NCBI RefSeq assembly: GCF_000586475.1
Contig: NZ_BAWJ01000009.1
Span: 62,001-126,000 of the forward strand
Source: Psychrobacter sp. JCM 18903
GTDB lineage: Bacteria > Pseudomonadota > Gammaproteobacteria > Pseudomonadales > Moraxellaceae
DNA: 64,000 nt
Direction of reading: 5' to 3'
Numbering within the stretch: the stretch's first letter is position 1; the number at the start of each line of letters is the position of its first letter. The notes beneath the pieces were generated by a model that was given only the letters and a program-made list of their open reading frames with translations, was not told the DNA's origin and did not search any database. Shown here piece by piece: positions 10,610 through 19,602 of this stretch. The position numbers and the translations under genes are program-made.

Positions 10610-11722
10610 ATGAGCAATCGTACTGACTTGCCATCCAATGATGAAGATAATGCCAAAAATATGACCGAAAACACAGAGTTGAATCAAAACCAAGATAATA
10701 TCGATACTACTAACGATGGCATCAATCAAGCAGAAGATATTACTGTAGACAACGATATGGCAATTGAAGAATTCTTTGCCCCTAGTAGTCATGCAGGTAT
10801 TGCTGATGATTTTAAAGCGGGTTATGTCGCGATCGTTGGACGTCCAAACGTTGGTAAATCGACTTTGATGAATCACTTATTGGGTCAAAAGCTGTCTATT
10901 ACATCACGTAAGCCGCAAACGACTCGTCACCGTATCCACGGTATTTTGTCAAATCATGAGATGCAGGCAGTATTCGTTGACACGCCGGGTATTCATCGCA
11001 ATGAAGTACGTGCTATTAATGAGCGTATGAATAAAGCTGCGGTATCTGCATTAGTAGATGTTGATTTGGTATTATTCGTTGTTGATTCAGATCAATGGCG
11101 TGATGATGATTTGTTAGTTCTACAAAAGCTTGGCGACACAAATTTAAATGTGGTATTGGTTATTAATAAATCTGATACCTTAAAAGATAAAGGCAGCGTG
11201 TTGCCGCTGATTGAGACGTTTAATGACAGTTTTGATTTTGCCGATATCGTACCAGTATCTGCCTTAAAAAACCAAAACCTAGATCGTCTACAAGAAGTGA
11301 TTGCTTCGCATCTTCCTATTGCTGCTCCTATCTATGATACCGAGCAAATTACTGACCGCTCAGAACGATTTTTGGCCAGTGAAATTATCCGCGAAAAAAT
11401 CATGCGTAGCGCTGGTGACGAAGTGCCATATGACTTAACTGTACAGATTGATGGGTTCAAAGATGAGCCTGCGCACACTGATCCAAAAACAGGGCGTCCA
11501 CGTAAGGCTTGTACTTTCATCGATGCAACTATTTATGTTGAACGTAGTGGTCAAAAGGCCATTGTGATTGGTGATAAAGGTCAGCGTATTAAGCAAGTGG
11601 GTATGGATGCTCGTAAAGATATGGAGCAGCTGTTTGATAAAAAGATTATGCTGACACTGTGGGTGAAAGTGAAACGTGGCTGGTCTGATGACGAACGTGC
11701 ATTGACTAGCTTAGGATATTGA
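10610..11722 (+). CDS. era: GTPase Era
   Basis: Era is an essential GTPase that binds 16S rRNA near its 3' end during 30S maturation. G1 is GRPNVGKST (about residues 77-85), G3 DTPGIH, G4 NKSD and G5 SALK. The C-terminal KH domain contains VIGDKGQRIKQVG. At 370 residues it is about 60-70 longer than the E. coli protein. The excess is an Asn/Asp/Glu-rich N-terminal extension that looks disordered. The ATG 10610 start is supported by AGGA 8-11 nt upstream. It is intact and lies between rnc and recO as is usual. Confidence 0.96.
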   Translation: MSNRTDLPSNDEDNAKNMTENTELNQNQDNIDTTNDGINQAEDITVDNDMAIEEFFAPSSHAGIADDFKAGYVAIVGRPNVGKSTLMNHLLGQKLSITSRKPQTTRHRIHGILSNHEMQAVFVDTPGIHRNEVRAINERMNKAAVSALVDVDLVLFVVDSDQWRDDDLLVLQKLGDTNLNVVLVINKSDTLKDKGSVLPLIETFNDSFDFADIVPVSALKNQNLDRLQEVIASHLPIAAPIYDTEQITDRSERFLASEIIREKIMRSAGDEVPYDLTVQIDGFKDEPAHTDPKTGRPRKACTFIDATIYVERSGQKAIVIGDKGQRIKQVGMDARKDMEQLFDKKIMLTLWVKVKRGWSDDERALTSLGY

Positions 11723-11778
11723 TTGAAGAATAGCGCTTGAATCACTTTTCTATAGTTTTGATGCTGAGGTGATAAAAA

Positions 11779-12555
11779 ATGCGTAACGAAGCGTTAGTCG
11801 GTTATTTATTGCATCAGCGTCCTTATCAAGAAAAGCGCGCCTTATATTATCTGTTTTCTCAGCAACATGGCGTGATCCATGGTATTGGAAAAAAAGGCGC
11901 GCCATTGTTCATGCCATTGCAGCTCTTTGCCAGTGGTAAACGCGATTTAAAAACGTTTAGTCAGATCAATATTGCATCGCAACACACAACTCAAACAGGC
12001 ATAGCAAAAGATGATGGCATTGCCACTGTTGTAGAAGCATTGCCCTACGAAAATATCACAGGTCAACATCAATATGCGGCGTTGTATTTAAACGAAATAC
12101 TATGGCGGTTGTTGTCGACTGAAGATCCAATGCCAGTATTGTGGCTACATTATCAGGACAGTCTGTCTCAGCTTAGGCGACCTTTGAGCGCCAACGAATT
12201 ACGGTTGTGCTTGCGTCAATTTGAGCAGCATTTATTCAATGAGTTGGGTTTTAGCTTAATATTGACGCAGGATAGTATTGAAAACATCATTCAGCCTGAC
12301 GATTCTTATCGTTTTCTACCTGATGTTGGTTTAGTGCCTGTCTTGCAGAATGATATACAGACTGAGCATTTAGACAATACTATTGAGCAATATTTTTTCA
12401 AAGGTACTGATATCATTGCGATGACGCAGTTAGGTATTACTGACAAAACCTTAAATAATTGGTCAAAAATCCATCGACAGCTTATTGACCATTTACTGGA
12501 TTATCAACCATTGCAAAGCCGTCTATTATGGCAGCAGCAACAGCGTTACCAATAA
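11779..12555 (+). CDS. recO: DNA repair protein RecO
   Basis: RecO works with RecR to load RecA on SSB-coated single-stranded DNA. The 258-residue product begins with the N-terminal OB-fold segment (EALVGYLLHQRPYQEKRALY) and continues with a helical domain (LRLCLRQFEQHLFNELGFSL) typical of RecO. The zinc cysteines found in some RecO proteins are not evident, as in many gammaproteobacterial members. The start is ATG 11779 with TGAGGTGAT upstream. It is directly downstream of era and upstream of the pdxJ remnant. Confidence 0.92.
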   Translation: MRNEALVGYLLHQRPYQEKRALYYLFSQQHGVIHGIGKKGAPLFMPLQLFASGKRDLKTFSQINIASQHTTQTGIAKDDGIATVVEALPYENITGQHQYAALYLNEILWRLLSTEDPMPVLWLHYQDSLSQLRRPLSANELRLCLRQFEQHLFNELGFSLILTQDSIENIIQPDDSYRFLPDVGLVPVLQNDIQTEHLDNTIEQYFFKGTDIIAMTQLGITDKTLNNWSKIHRQLIDHLLDYQPLQSRLLWQQQQRYQ

Positions 12556-12673
12556 ATAATAGTGCTACTCTCAAAGTGCTGTAACCACTCGGATTGCTAC
12601 TGAGACTGTCTAAAGTTTCATATTCTTGTACCGTTGTTCAGTCAATTGGTTTTCGTTATCAAAAAAAATTCTT

Positions 12674-13138
12674 ATGACCACTGCTTCATTAACTTCATCT
12701 AACAACCCCTTCCAAAAACTTTTATTAAGTGTAAACATTGATCACATAGCAACTTTACGTCAAGCGCGTGGGGTTAGTTATCCAAGCCCTTTAGCCGAAG
12801 CTCTTTGATGCGAGAAGGCGGGAGCAGATGGTATTGAGTTATATACAGGCGCTTATGCTGAGGCAAGCTTGGTAGCCGATATGGACATGCAAAATGCTGA
12901 GCTGAAACGAATTAAGCAAGCTGTTGCTACTGTTTGACGCAGTGATAATAACCTCTTAATTAACGCAGGTTATGGTCTGACACGTGATAATGTGAGTGCT
13001 ATCGCACAAATTAAGGGTATTTATGAGTTGAATATTGGTCGTGCATTCATTGCAGGCGCTGTATTTGTAGGACTCGAACAGGCAGTGATTATGTGAAAGA
13101 AGCAATATATACAGATCTACAAAGCTATTAAAAAATAT
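12674..13138 (+). pseudogene. pdxJ: Pyridoxine 5'-phosphate synthase remnant (internally deleted, three in-frame TGAs)
   Basis: Intact PdxJ (about 240-250 residues) condenses 1-deoxyxylulose 5-phosphate with aminoacetone 3-phosphate to make PNP, the last step of DXP-dependent vitamin B6 synthesis. The N-terminus ([18 protein letters not shown]) and C-terminus ([34 protein letters not shown]) are clearly PdxJ and share one unbroken frame. That frame carries TGA at 12806, 12935 and 13094. The middle of the protein is missing: EKAGADGI runs straight into ELYTGAYAEA, so roughly 110 codons, including the HLREDRRH-type active-site region, are deleted. There are no frameshifts, unlike the artefactual breaks elsewhere in this window, so this looks like genuine decay at the canonical recO-pdxJ locus. 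Confidence 0.88.
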
Positions 13139-13183
13139 CATTGCTAATTTATGTGAGTGGTAACTTATGCCATTAGTAATTTC

Positions 13184-13909
13184 TTATTCGTCACATTCAG
13201 TGGGATGATCTTCATTAAGTTTTTGTTTAACAATACCTCCTTGGTTAAATGATATTAGATACATTGCTTCATTATAAGCAACGATGGGACAGTATTTTAT
13301 ATGGCCAAAATGTCCTCGTGGTTTGCCACTATCACCCCAAAATTTGGTGTAGTGGCGTCGACTTCCAACTCGTAAACTTAGCTTACTGTATTTAGGATTT
13401 AAAGACTGCTGAACGACTAATGAATCTACCTGAGCATCAAAGTGATTATTGTCATTTTTATCTATGAATAACAAAAGCGTCTTATCGCTGTCTCTATGGC
13501 AGCGCCCTCCAGTATCAGATAAGCAAACAATGACATTCTGTCTTCTGATGTAACTCTCAGCCTTGGCTAAGGCAAGAGAATTCTCTAACTGACTTTGAAT
13601 CCGTTTGGCTTCCATACGTGCTAATTGTGTTCGTATGACTGGAGCTACGATCATCACTATAATTACTAATACACATACAGTGACGATAAGTTCAACCAGC
13701 GTAAAACCCTTGTTATGTCTATTAACAGTGCTTGGGTCTGTTCTAGTGTTTGTATTAGGTGCTCTTTTATAGAGAGATACTATATATCTGTGATACACAT
13801 AAAGAATCAATCGGCTCTGAGCTAGCCTGTGCTTATTTGAAGTAAAAACCCATAATATAAATGCTGAGAGCTTTTTATAACTTGATAATGTTTTATGCAG
13901 CAATGCCAT
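13184..13909 (-). CDS. GspH/FimT-type pseudopilin
   Basis: A type IV pilin-like or type II secretion minor pseudopilin. The prepilin peptidase motif KGFTLVEL is followed by a hydrophobic stretch (IVTVCVLVIIVMIVAPV) and then a GspH-like globular domain containing paired cysteines. The ORF gives an unusual leader of about 67 residues before the cleavage site. A GTG start within LYVYHRY would shorten it to about 27 residues and is more plausible. It stands alone, converging on the pdxJ remnant and divergent from ompA, with no other pilus genes nearby. Its base composition is slightly lower in GC than the housekeeping neighbours. FimT/FimU or GspH cannot be distinguished. Confidence 0.7.
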   Translation of the reverse strand: MALLHKTLSSYKKLSAFILWVFTSNKHRLAQSRLILYVYHRYIVSLYKRAPNTNTRTDPSTVNRHNKGFTLVELIVTVCVLVIIVMIVAPVIRTQLARMEAKRIQSQLENSLALAKAESYIRRQNVIVCLSDTGGRCHRDSDKTLLLFIDKNDNNHFDAQVDSLVVQQSLNPKYSKLSLRVGSRRHYTKFWGDSGKPRGHFGHIKYCPIVAYNEAMYLISFNQGGIVKQKLNEDHPTECDE

Positions 13910-14470
13910 GAGGCTTGTTACCTATAATAAGTAGTTTAGTTCAATAAAACAGTCTCGCTTCTTTAAATGTTATTCAATCCAATCATTGCATAAAATCGAG
14001 CCAATATGCGCGCGAAGTTTTGGAGTAATGATCAAATTTATGATGTTTGAAATAATGTTGAGTGCTATAATATAAACAGAATATATGTCTACTGTCAAAA
14101 AATGTTTCAATTAGTGAATGACTGGTTTTAATAATAGAGAAAAAATACTAACTGTACTAAAATACGCCCAGACAATAGATACTGTTAGGTTTACTATCTA
14201 TTGTGAACTGACATACAAAAGATAAAAAGCGTAAGGTGTGTTAGTTCTAGGTAACTTAAGCTGGTTATTGTGTTTTAGTTACGACATTATCGTGTAATAA
14301 TGTGTAGCTCGTTAACGAAAAAAAGTTGTAAACTGAATTGATAATCGCTAAGCTACTCCTTAATTGGTTTTGCTTTGTCACTTAAAATTCGTAAAAGATG
14401 TCTATTTTAGAGCATCTTGAGAAGCGGTTTTGCTTAATGCATCACTCAAATTATCCTTTGGAGGAAGTCC
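13910..14470. other. 561-bp divergent intergenic region upstream of the OmpA gene
   Basis: AT-rich, with no supportable ORF. It contains the inverted repeat at 14172-14204 and must hold promoters for the pseudopilin (minus) and the porin (plus). A strong Shine-Dalgarno, GGAGGAAG, precedes ATG 14471. Confidence 0.6.
14172..14204. repeat. 10-bp perfect inverted repeat upstream of the OmpA gene
   Basis: ACAATAGATA (14172-14181) and TATCTATTGT (14195-14204) with a 13-nt loop. It lies about 270 bp before the ompA start. It could be a regulator site or a leader hairpin; it has no T-run. Confidence 0.5.
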
Positions 14471-15779
14471 ATGAAATTGAATAAAATTGCTCTAGCTCTG
14501 GTTGCTGTAGCAGCTGCACCTTTAGCAGCTAATGCTGGCGTAACTATTAGCCATTGTTACTAGGTTATCATTACACTGGCGAAGCTCATGACGAGCAACG
14601 CGAAGTCCTTAAGACTGGTAAAGACCTTTATATGAATGGTCAGAATCCATCACAACCAATTGATGGTCGTAACGGAAATCTAAACGGTGGCGTAGCTAAA
14701 GAAAGCAGTCTATATACTGGTGCTGCACTAGGTATTGAGCTAACTCCTTCTACTCAGTTCCAAGTAGAGTATGGTGTATCAAATGCAAACGGCGAAGCTT
14801 CAGAAAGATCAGCAGACGCTGGTGTTAACCGTTTTGACGTAGAACAAACCATGCTTTCTGGTAACTTCTTAATCGGTACTGAAGAATTTACTGGTTATAC
14901 TGATAGCGCATTCAAACCATATGTATTGGTTGGTGCTGGTCAATCTAAGATTAAAGTAGAGAACCAAGAGCAATATGTTGCGACGGGTAATGCGCAAGGT
15001 ACTACAGCAGGTCAACCTGTATCAGCTGGTACTGAAGTTGCAGAGTCTAAAGATACCATTGGTAACCTAGGTCTAGGTGCTATGTATCGTATCAACGATG
15101 CTTTAAGCCTACGTGGTGAAGCTCGTGCGATTCATAACTTTGATAATAACTGGTGGGAAGGCATGGCTTTGGCCGGTCTAGAAGTTGTACTTGGTGGCCA
15201 TTTAGCGCTACAGTAGCAGTACCACCAATGCAAGAGCCAGTTATCGATACTACTCCAGTAGTCGTAGTTGAATCTGATCTTGATTCTGATGGCGATGGCG
15301 TACCTGATAGCATCGATGCATGCCCAGGCACTCCTATGAATGTCGTAGTAGATGAGCGCGGTTGCCCAGTACCAGTAGATATTACTGATGAGCTGAAAAT
15401 GGAACTACGTGTATTCTTTGATAACGATAAATCAACTATCAAATCTCAGTATCAACCTGAAATCGCTAAAGTAGCAGAGAAGATGCGCGAGTATCCTAAC
15501 TCTACAGCACGTATCGAAGGTCATGCTTCTAAAACTGGTCCTTCAGCACGTTATAACCAACGTTTATCTGAAGCCCGTGCCGTTGCTGTTAAATCTATGT
15601 TAACTAACGAATTCGGTATTGCTCCAAACCGTATATCAACAGTTGGCTATGGTTATGACCAACCAATCGCTCCAAACGACACTGAAGAAGGTCGTGCTAT
15701 GAACCGTCGTGTTTATGCCATCATCACTGGTGACAAAACAATGACTGTTGAACAAACTAAAGATATGGTTGTTCAGTAA
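14471..15779 (+). CDS. ompA: OmpA-family outer-membrane porin (frameshifted)
   Basis: The signal peptide MKLNKIALALVAVAAAPLAANA is followed by an eight-stranded beta-barrel. Next come a calcium-binding thrombospondin type 3 motif (DSDGDGVPDSIDACPGTP) and a C-terminal OmpA peptidoglycan-binding domain (RVFFDNDKSTI ... RIEGHASKTGPSARYNQRLS ... NRISTVGYG). It anchors the outer membrane to the cell wall. Two frame breaks occur: near 14556 (AGCCATTG for AGCCCATTG) and near 15210 (TTTAGCG for TTTAAGCG). In both cases one base is missing from a homopolymer and the other frame continues the protein exactly. The start is ATG 14471, with GGAGG 8-12 nt upstream. Confidence 0.9.
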
Positions 15780-16132
15780 ATAGTATTGGACCGATTTTTT
15801 TACTAAATATATAGTTACAAAAAAAGTCACCTAATGGGTGGCTTTTTATTTATGGATTGAGAAAAGCAAGTTATTACATAAATTTGTGGAGCAATAATGT
15901 TATACTAGCTGCCCAAACATTCTGTAAATTGACAGAATGTACATTAGCATAGCTATCTGTATGATGAATTTATCAGTGTAGATACTTGATTATATTGAAA
16001 TTATTTGATTAACCGCATCTATTGTGCAGTCTTCTAAAAGTAAGTACTCAATATCTATCTGGTTGATGATAAAAGTTTATCCAGCGGCGCTTATTGCTAC
16101 TGCATTTTTTTAAGACGAAACGAGCATTTTAT
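15780..16132. other. Intergenic region ompA-typA
   Basis: This holds the ompA terminator (15819-15847) and the typA leader. TATACT at 15901-15906 is a possible -10 for typA, but no convincing -35 lies at proper spacing. Confidence 0.5.
15819..15847 (+). terminator. Rho-independent terminator of ompA
   Basis: AGTCACC and GGTGGCT arms with a 5-nt loop, flanked by an A-run and a TTTTT tail, 40 bp after the stop codon. Confidence 0.75.
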
Positions 16133-17982
16133 ATGGCGAACGATATCAAACACCTGCGTAACATTGCAATTATTGCCCACGTTGACCACGGTAAAACAAC
16201 TTTGGTTGATAAGTTATTACATCAGTCTGGTACTTTTGGCGACCGTGCAAACATTGCTGAACGTGCAATGGATTCAGGCGATATTGAGCAAGAACGTGGT
16301 ATTACCATTTTGGCTAAAAATACAGCCATCCGCTGGACAGATAAGACTGATGATACTGAATATCGTATCAACATTGTTGACACCCCAGGTCACGCCGACT
16401 TTGGTGGTGAAGTTGAGCGTGTAATGTCTATGGTTGACTGCGTGCTTCTAGTCGTTGATGCGGTTGATGGCCCAATGCCACAGACCCGTTTTGTGACGCA
16501 AAAAGCGTTCGAGCAAGGTCTAAAACCTATCGTTGTCATCAATAAAATTGACCGTCCTGCTCACGCCCTGACTGGGTAATGGATCAAATCTTTGATCTTT
16601 TTGATAACTTGGGTGCAACTGATGAACAGCTTGATTTCCCAGTTGTTTATGCCTCAGCATTGAATGGTATTGCAGGTTTGGAAGCTGACGATTTGGCTGA
16701 TGACATGACACCGCTTTTCAAAACAATTGTTGATGTGGTTCAGCCTCCTCAAGTTGATGCTGACGCACCGTTCCGTATGCAAATCTCAAGCCTTGATTAC
16801 AACAGTTTTGTTGGCGTTATCGGCATTGGTCGTATTCAGCGTGGTAAAGTTAAAACCAATACTCAAGTGACTGTAATCGACAAAAATGGCAATACCCGTA
16901 ATGGCCGTATTTTGAAAATTATGGGTTATCATGGTCTTGATCGTATTGATGTTGAAGATGCACAAGCTGGTGACATCGTTTGTATTACTGGTATTGATTC
17001 GCTTAATATCTCAGATACGATTTGTGATCCTAGTGCTGTCGAGGCATTACCAGCATTAACGGTTGATGAACCTACCGTTTCTATGAACTTCCAAGTAAAT
17101 AACTCACCTTTTGCTGGTCGTGATGGCAAGTTTGTGACCTCGCGTAATATCCGTGAGCGTCTTGAGCGTGAATTGATTCATAACGTAGCATTACGTGTAG
17201 AAGATACAGAATCTCCTGATAAATTCAAAGTATCAGGTCGCGGTGAACTTCATCTGTCTGTATTGATTGAAAACATGCGCCGTGAAGGTTTTGAGATGGG
17301 TGTTTCAGGCCCAGAAGTTATCGTTAAAGAAGTTGATGGTAAATTACAAGAGCCGTATGAAAACGTTGTTTTTGATATTGAAGATGAGCATCAAGGTTCT
17401 ATCATGGAGCAGGTTGGCTTGCGTAAAGGCGAGATGACCAATATGGAACTTGATGGTAAAGGTCGTATGCGTATCGAAGCGACGATGCCTGCCCGTGGTT
17501 TGATTGGTTTCCGTTCTGAATTCTTAACCTTGACTTCAGGTACAGGTATCATGACGTCAAGCTTCTCACATTACGGTCCACAAAAGATCGGTGATGTTGG
17601 TGGTCGCTCGAATGGTGTCTTAGTTTCTATGGCGAAGGGTGTTTGCTTAGGTTTCGCGCTATTTAACCTGCAAAAACGTGGTAAATTGTTTGCTGAGCCA
17701 CAGCTTGAAGTTTACGAAGGTATGATCGTTGGTCTTAACTCACGTAACGATGATATGGCTGTTAACCCAACGACTGCTAAGCAGTTAACCAACGTTCGTG
17801 CGAGTGGTACTGATGAAGCATTGACGTTGACTCCAGCAGTCAAGTTCACACTTGAGCAAGCGCTTGAATTCATTCAAGATGATGAATTGGTTGAAGTAAC
17901 ACCTAAGGCGATTCGTCTACGTAAGCGTTATTTGACTGAAAGTGAGCGTAAGCGTCACGGCCGTGGTAAAAAAGGTGCTTAA
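16133..17982 (+). CDS. typA: Ribosome-associated GTPase TypA/BipA (frameshifted)
   Basis: TypA/BipA is a translational GTPase needed for 50S assembly and growth at low temperature. G1 is AHVDHGKTT, switch I is ERGITI, G3 is DTPGHADF and G4 is NKID. The C-terminal BipA-specific region ([18 protein letters not shown], then [19 protein letters not shown] at the end) separates it from LepA and EF-G. The frame shifts near 16560: CGTCCTGCTCACGCCCTGAC lacks one base, and restoring it gives [20 protein letters not shown] 16133 is chosen because [20 protein letters not shown] is the standard N-terminus; the in-frame upstream codons from 16094 look like leader. Confidence 0.95.
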
Positions 17983-18084
17983 TATTGAGCCATGAATTAC
18001 TGAGTAATTTATTGGACTGATATTTTATAGAAGCATTTGATGCTGTTGTTATTTAATAATGGGCATCAAGATAACTAAAAAATT

Positions 18085-18133
18085 AGCAGTATAGAGTGAA
18101 CTAAATATGGTTCATTTTATGCTGCTTTTTTTT
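18085..18133 (+). terminator. Rho-independent terminator of typA
   Basis: A 17-bp stem with three G-U pairs (18085-18101 with 18110-18126), an 8-nt loop and a run of eight or nine T. It lies about 100 bp after the typA stop. Confidence 0.75.
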
Positions 18134-18267
18134 GTTGTAATTTCCATAGAATATAGACAGAATAACCGACAGTAGTAGTGTTTCTCACTATTACTCTTAA
18201 GGCTCAAGATTGGGTCGACTGTTGAGATACTTATTCGATTATAGATTAGTATTTTGAGGAGAAAATA

Positions 18268-18710
18268 ATGAGTATGGTTTCTGAGTTTAAAGAATTCGCT
18301 TTAAAAGGTAATGTGATGGACTTAGCGGTCGGTGTCATTATCGGTGGAGCATTTGCTACTATCACAACGTCCTTAGTTGAAGACATTATTATGCCAATAG
18401 TGGCTTTCATAGCAGGTGGCGAAATCAACTTCAAAAACATGTTCTTAGTGTTGGGTGATGCGCCTGAAGGTGTTGCCATGACCTATGATGCTCTCAAAGC
18501 AGCTGGCGTTCCTGTATTAGCTATGGCAGTTTCATTACTGTACTGATTAATTTCTTAATTTTAGCATTTATTATTTTTATGATGGTTAGAATGGTTAACA
18601 AAATGCGTCGTAAAGAAGAAGTGCAAGAGCTGGTAAAACAACCTTCAGAAGAGGTGCAATTGCTTCGTGAAATTAGTGCTAAGTTAAGTAATACCACTGT
18701 TTCAAAATAA
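18268..18710 (+). CDS. mscL: Large-conductance mechanosensitive channel (frameshifted)
   Basis: MscL is the pentameric inner-membrane safety valve opened by hypo-osmotic stress. The N-terminal amphipathic helix and TM1 ([22 protein letters not shown]) are canonical. TM2 reads [20 protein letters not shown] once one T is restored at 18522 (GCTATGG for GCTTATGG). The cytoplasmic bundle (VNKMRRKEE ... [13 protein letters not shown]) follows. Without the missing base the frame stops at 18543. The corrected product is about 147 residues, close to the usual 135-145. ATG 18268 has a GAGGAG ribosome-binding site. Confidence 0.95.
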
Positions 18711-18735
18711 AATATGATGATTTGATTAAAAATAC

Positions 18736-18766
18736 AAAAAAGGCTAACACGACGTTAGCCTTTTTG
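18736..18766. terminator. Bidirectional terminator between mscL and the convergent gene
   Basis: A-run, GGCTAAC, a 5-nt loop, GTTAGCC, T-run. It can serve mscL on plus and the small secreted-protein gene on minus. Confidence 0.85.
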
Positions 18767-18833
18767 ATGGATAATTTATAAATGCATTGTCTTTAGCGCA
18801 GTTATATCATTTAACCAGCTGTTAATATAAAGA

Positions 18834-19274
18834 CTATGGCGTAACTACGACATAATCGTTGGTATTAATCAAAATCTCAGATGGTTGGTCAACGACAATA
18901 CGGACAACATTATCATTAGTCACTTGTGATTTGTAATAGTTGTCTTCAGCCACAGTACAACCTAAGCAACGTCCCATCGCATCCCAAGGTTCAACAAAAA
19001 GTTTCTGCTGCGCCTTATCCGCATTACCACCGATAAGCGAGAAGGGTAGACTAACTAGGTAGGCGGCAGTACCAGCAACGGCACTGACCAGTTGTAGAGG
19101 TTTACCCACTACAGTATCAACCACCATTGTCTCATAAGAAGGCCCAAAGTCTGTCTCATCAATTTCTATGGCTGCCAAGGCAGGCTGCATAGTAGCAGCC
19201 ATTAAACTTAAGCTTGCGGCTATAGTAAAGGCTTTTTGCTTAACTGTGCGTTGGTTTTTGGCTTTAACAGTCAT
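18834..19274 (-). CDS. Small secreted protein of unknown function with a CxxC pair
   Basis: A 146-residue protein with a clear signal peptide (basic start, hydrophobic AFTIAASLSLMAATMQ, cleavage after ALA near residue 34). The mature part has a mildly hydrophobic Gly/Ala segment (PLQLVSAVAGTAAYLVSLPF) that could be membrane-associated, then a conserved-looking core FVEPWDAMGRCLGC with two cysteines three residues apart, and a Val-rich C-terminus. I do not recognise a characterised family. It faces mscL across the shared terminator and is otherwise unlinked. Confidence 0.65.
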   Translation of the reverse strand: MTVKAKNQRTVKQKAFTIAASLSLMAATMQPALAAIEIDETDFGPSYETMVVDTVVGKPLQLVSAVAGTAAYLVSLPFSLIGGNADKAQQKLFVEPWDAMGRCLGCTVAEDNYYKSQVTNDNVVRIVVDQPSEILINTNDYVVVTP

Positions 19275-19602
19275 AACGATGTCCTAAAATTCATAATTGG
19301 TATGATTATTAGCTGCTGCTATTTCCACACAGAGACAATTTCCCTATATAAATAATGCGCAACGATAAGTAAGCTAAATATATTACAGATGTATAAACAT
19401 TATGCACTATTTATGTAAGTGCTCATACTATTAAAGCAAGATGTGTGTCAATAAGCAACAAAAATGGCGCGCGATATAATGATATTAGTGCAAAATAATA
19501 GGACACTCAGTCAAGAGTATTGTGCTGCCATATTCTATGACTTGATACCTAAGTTATTCTGGTATTTAAGGCGAAACAGATAGTGATAGTTTCAGATAAT
19601 AT
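19275..19602. other. Intergenic region between the secreted-protein gene and mutM
   Basis: AT-rich. No ORF, hairpin terminator or RNA gene can be supported. It contains the upstream region of the minus-strand secreted-protein gene. Confidence 0.5.

Noticed and set aside
12806..13096. Three in-frame TGA codons in pdxJ as selenocysteine or recoded stops
   Set aside because: PdxJ uses no selenocysteine, TGA acts as a normal stop elsewhere in the window (for example rnc frame, cysM pieces), and a large catalytic deletion already disables the gene.
15092..15442. 116-codon Ser/Thr-rich minus-strand ORF in ompA
   Set aside because: The Ser/Thr-rich composition arises from reversing the Asp/Gly and Pro/Val-rich porin sequence; no start signal or conserved motif.
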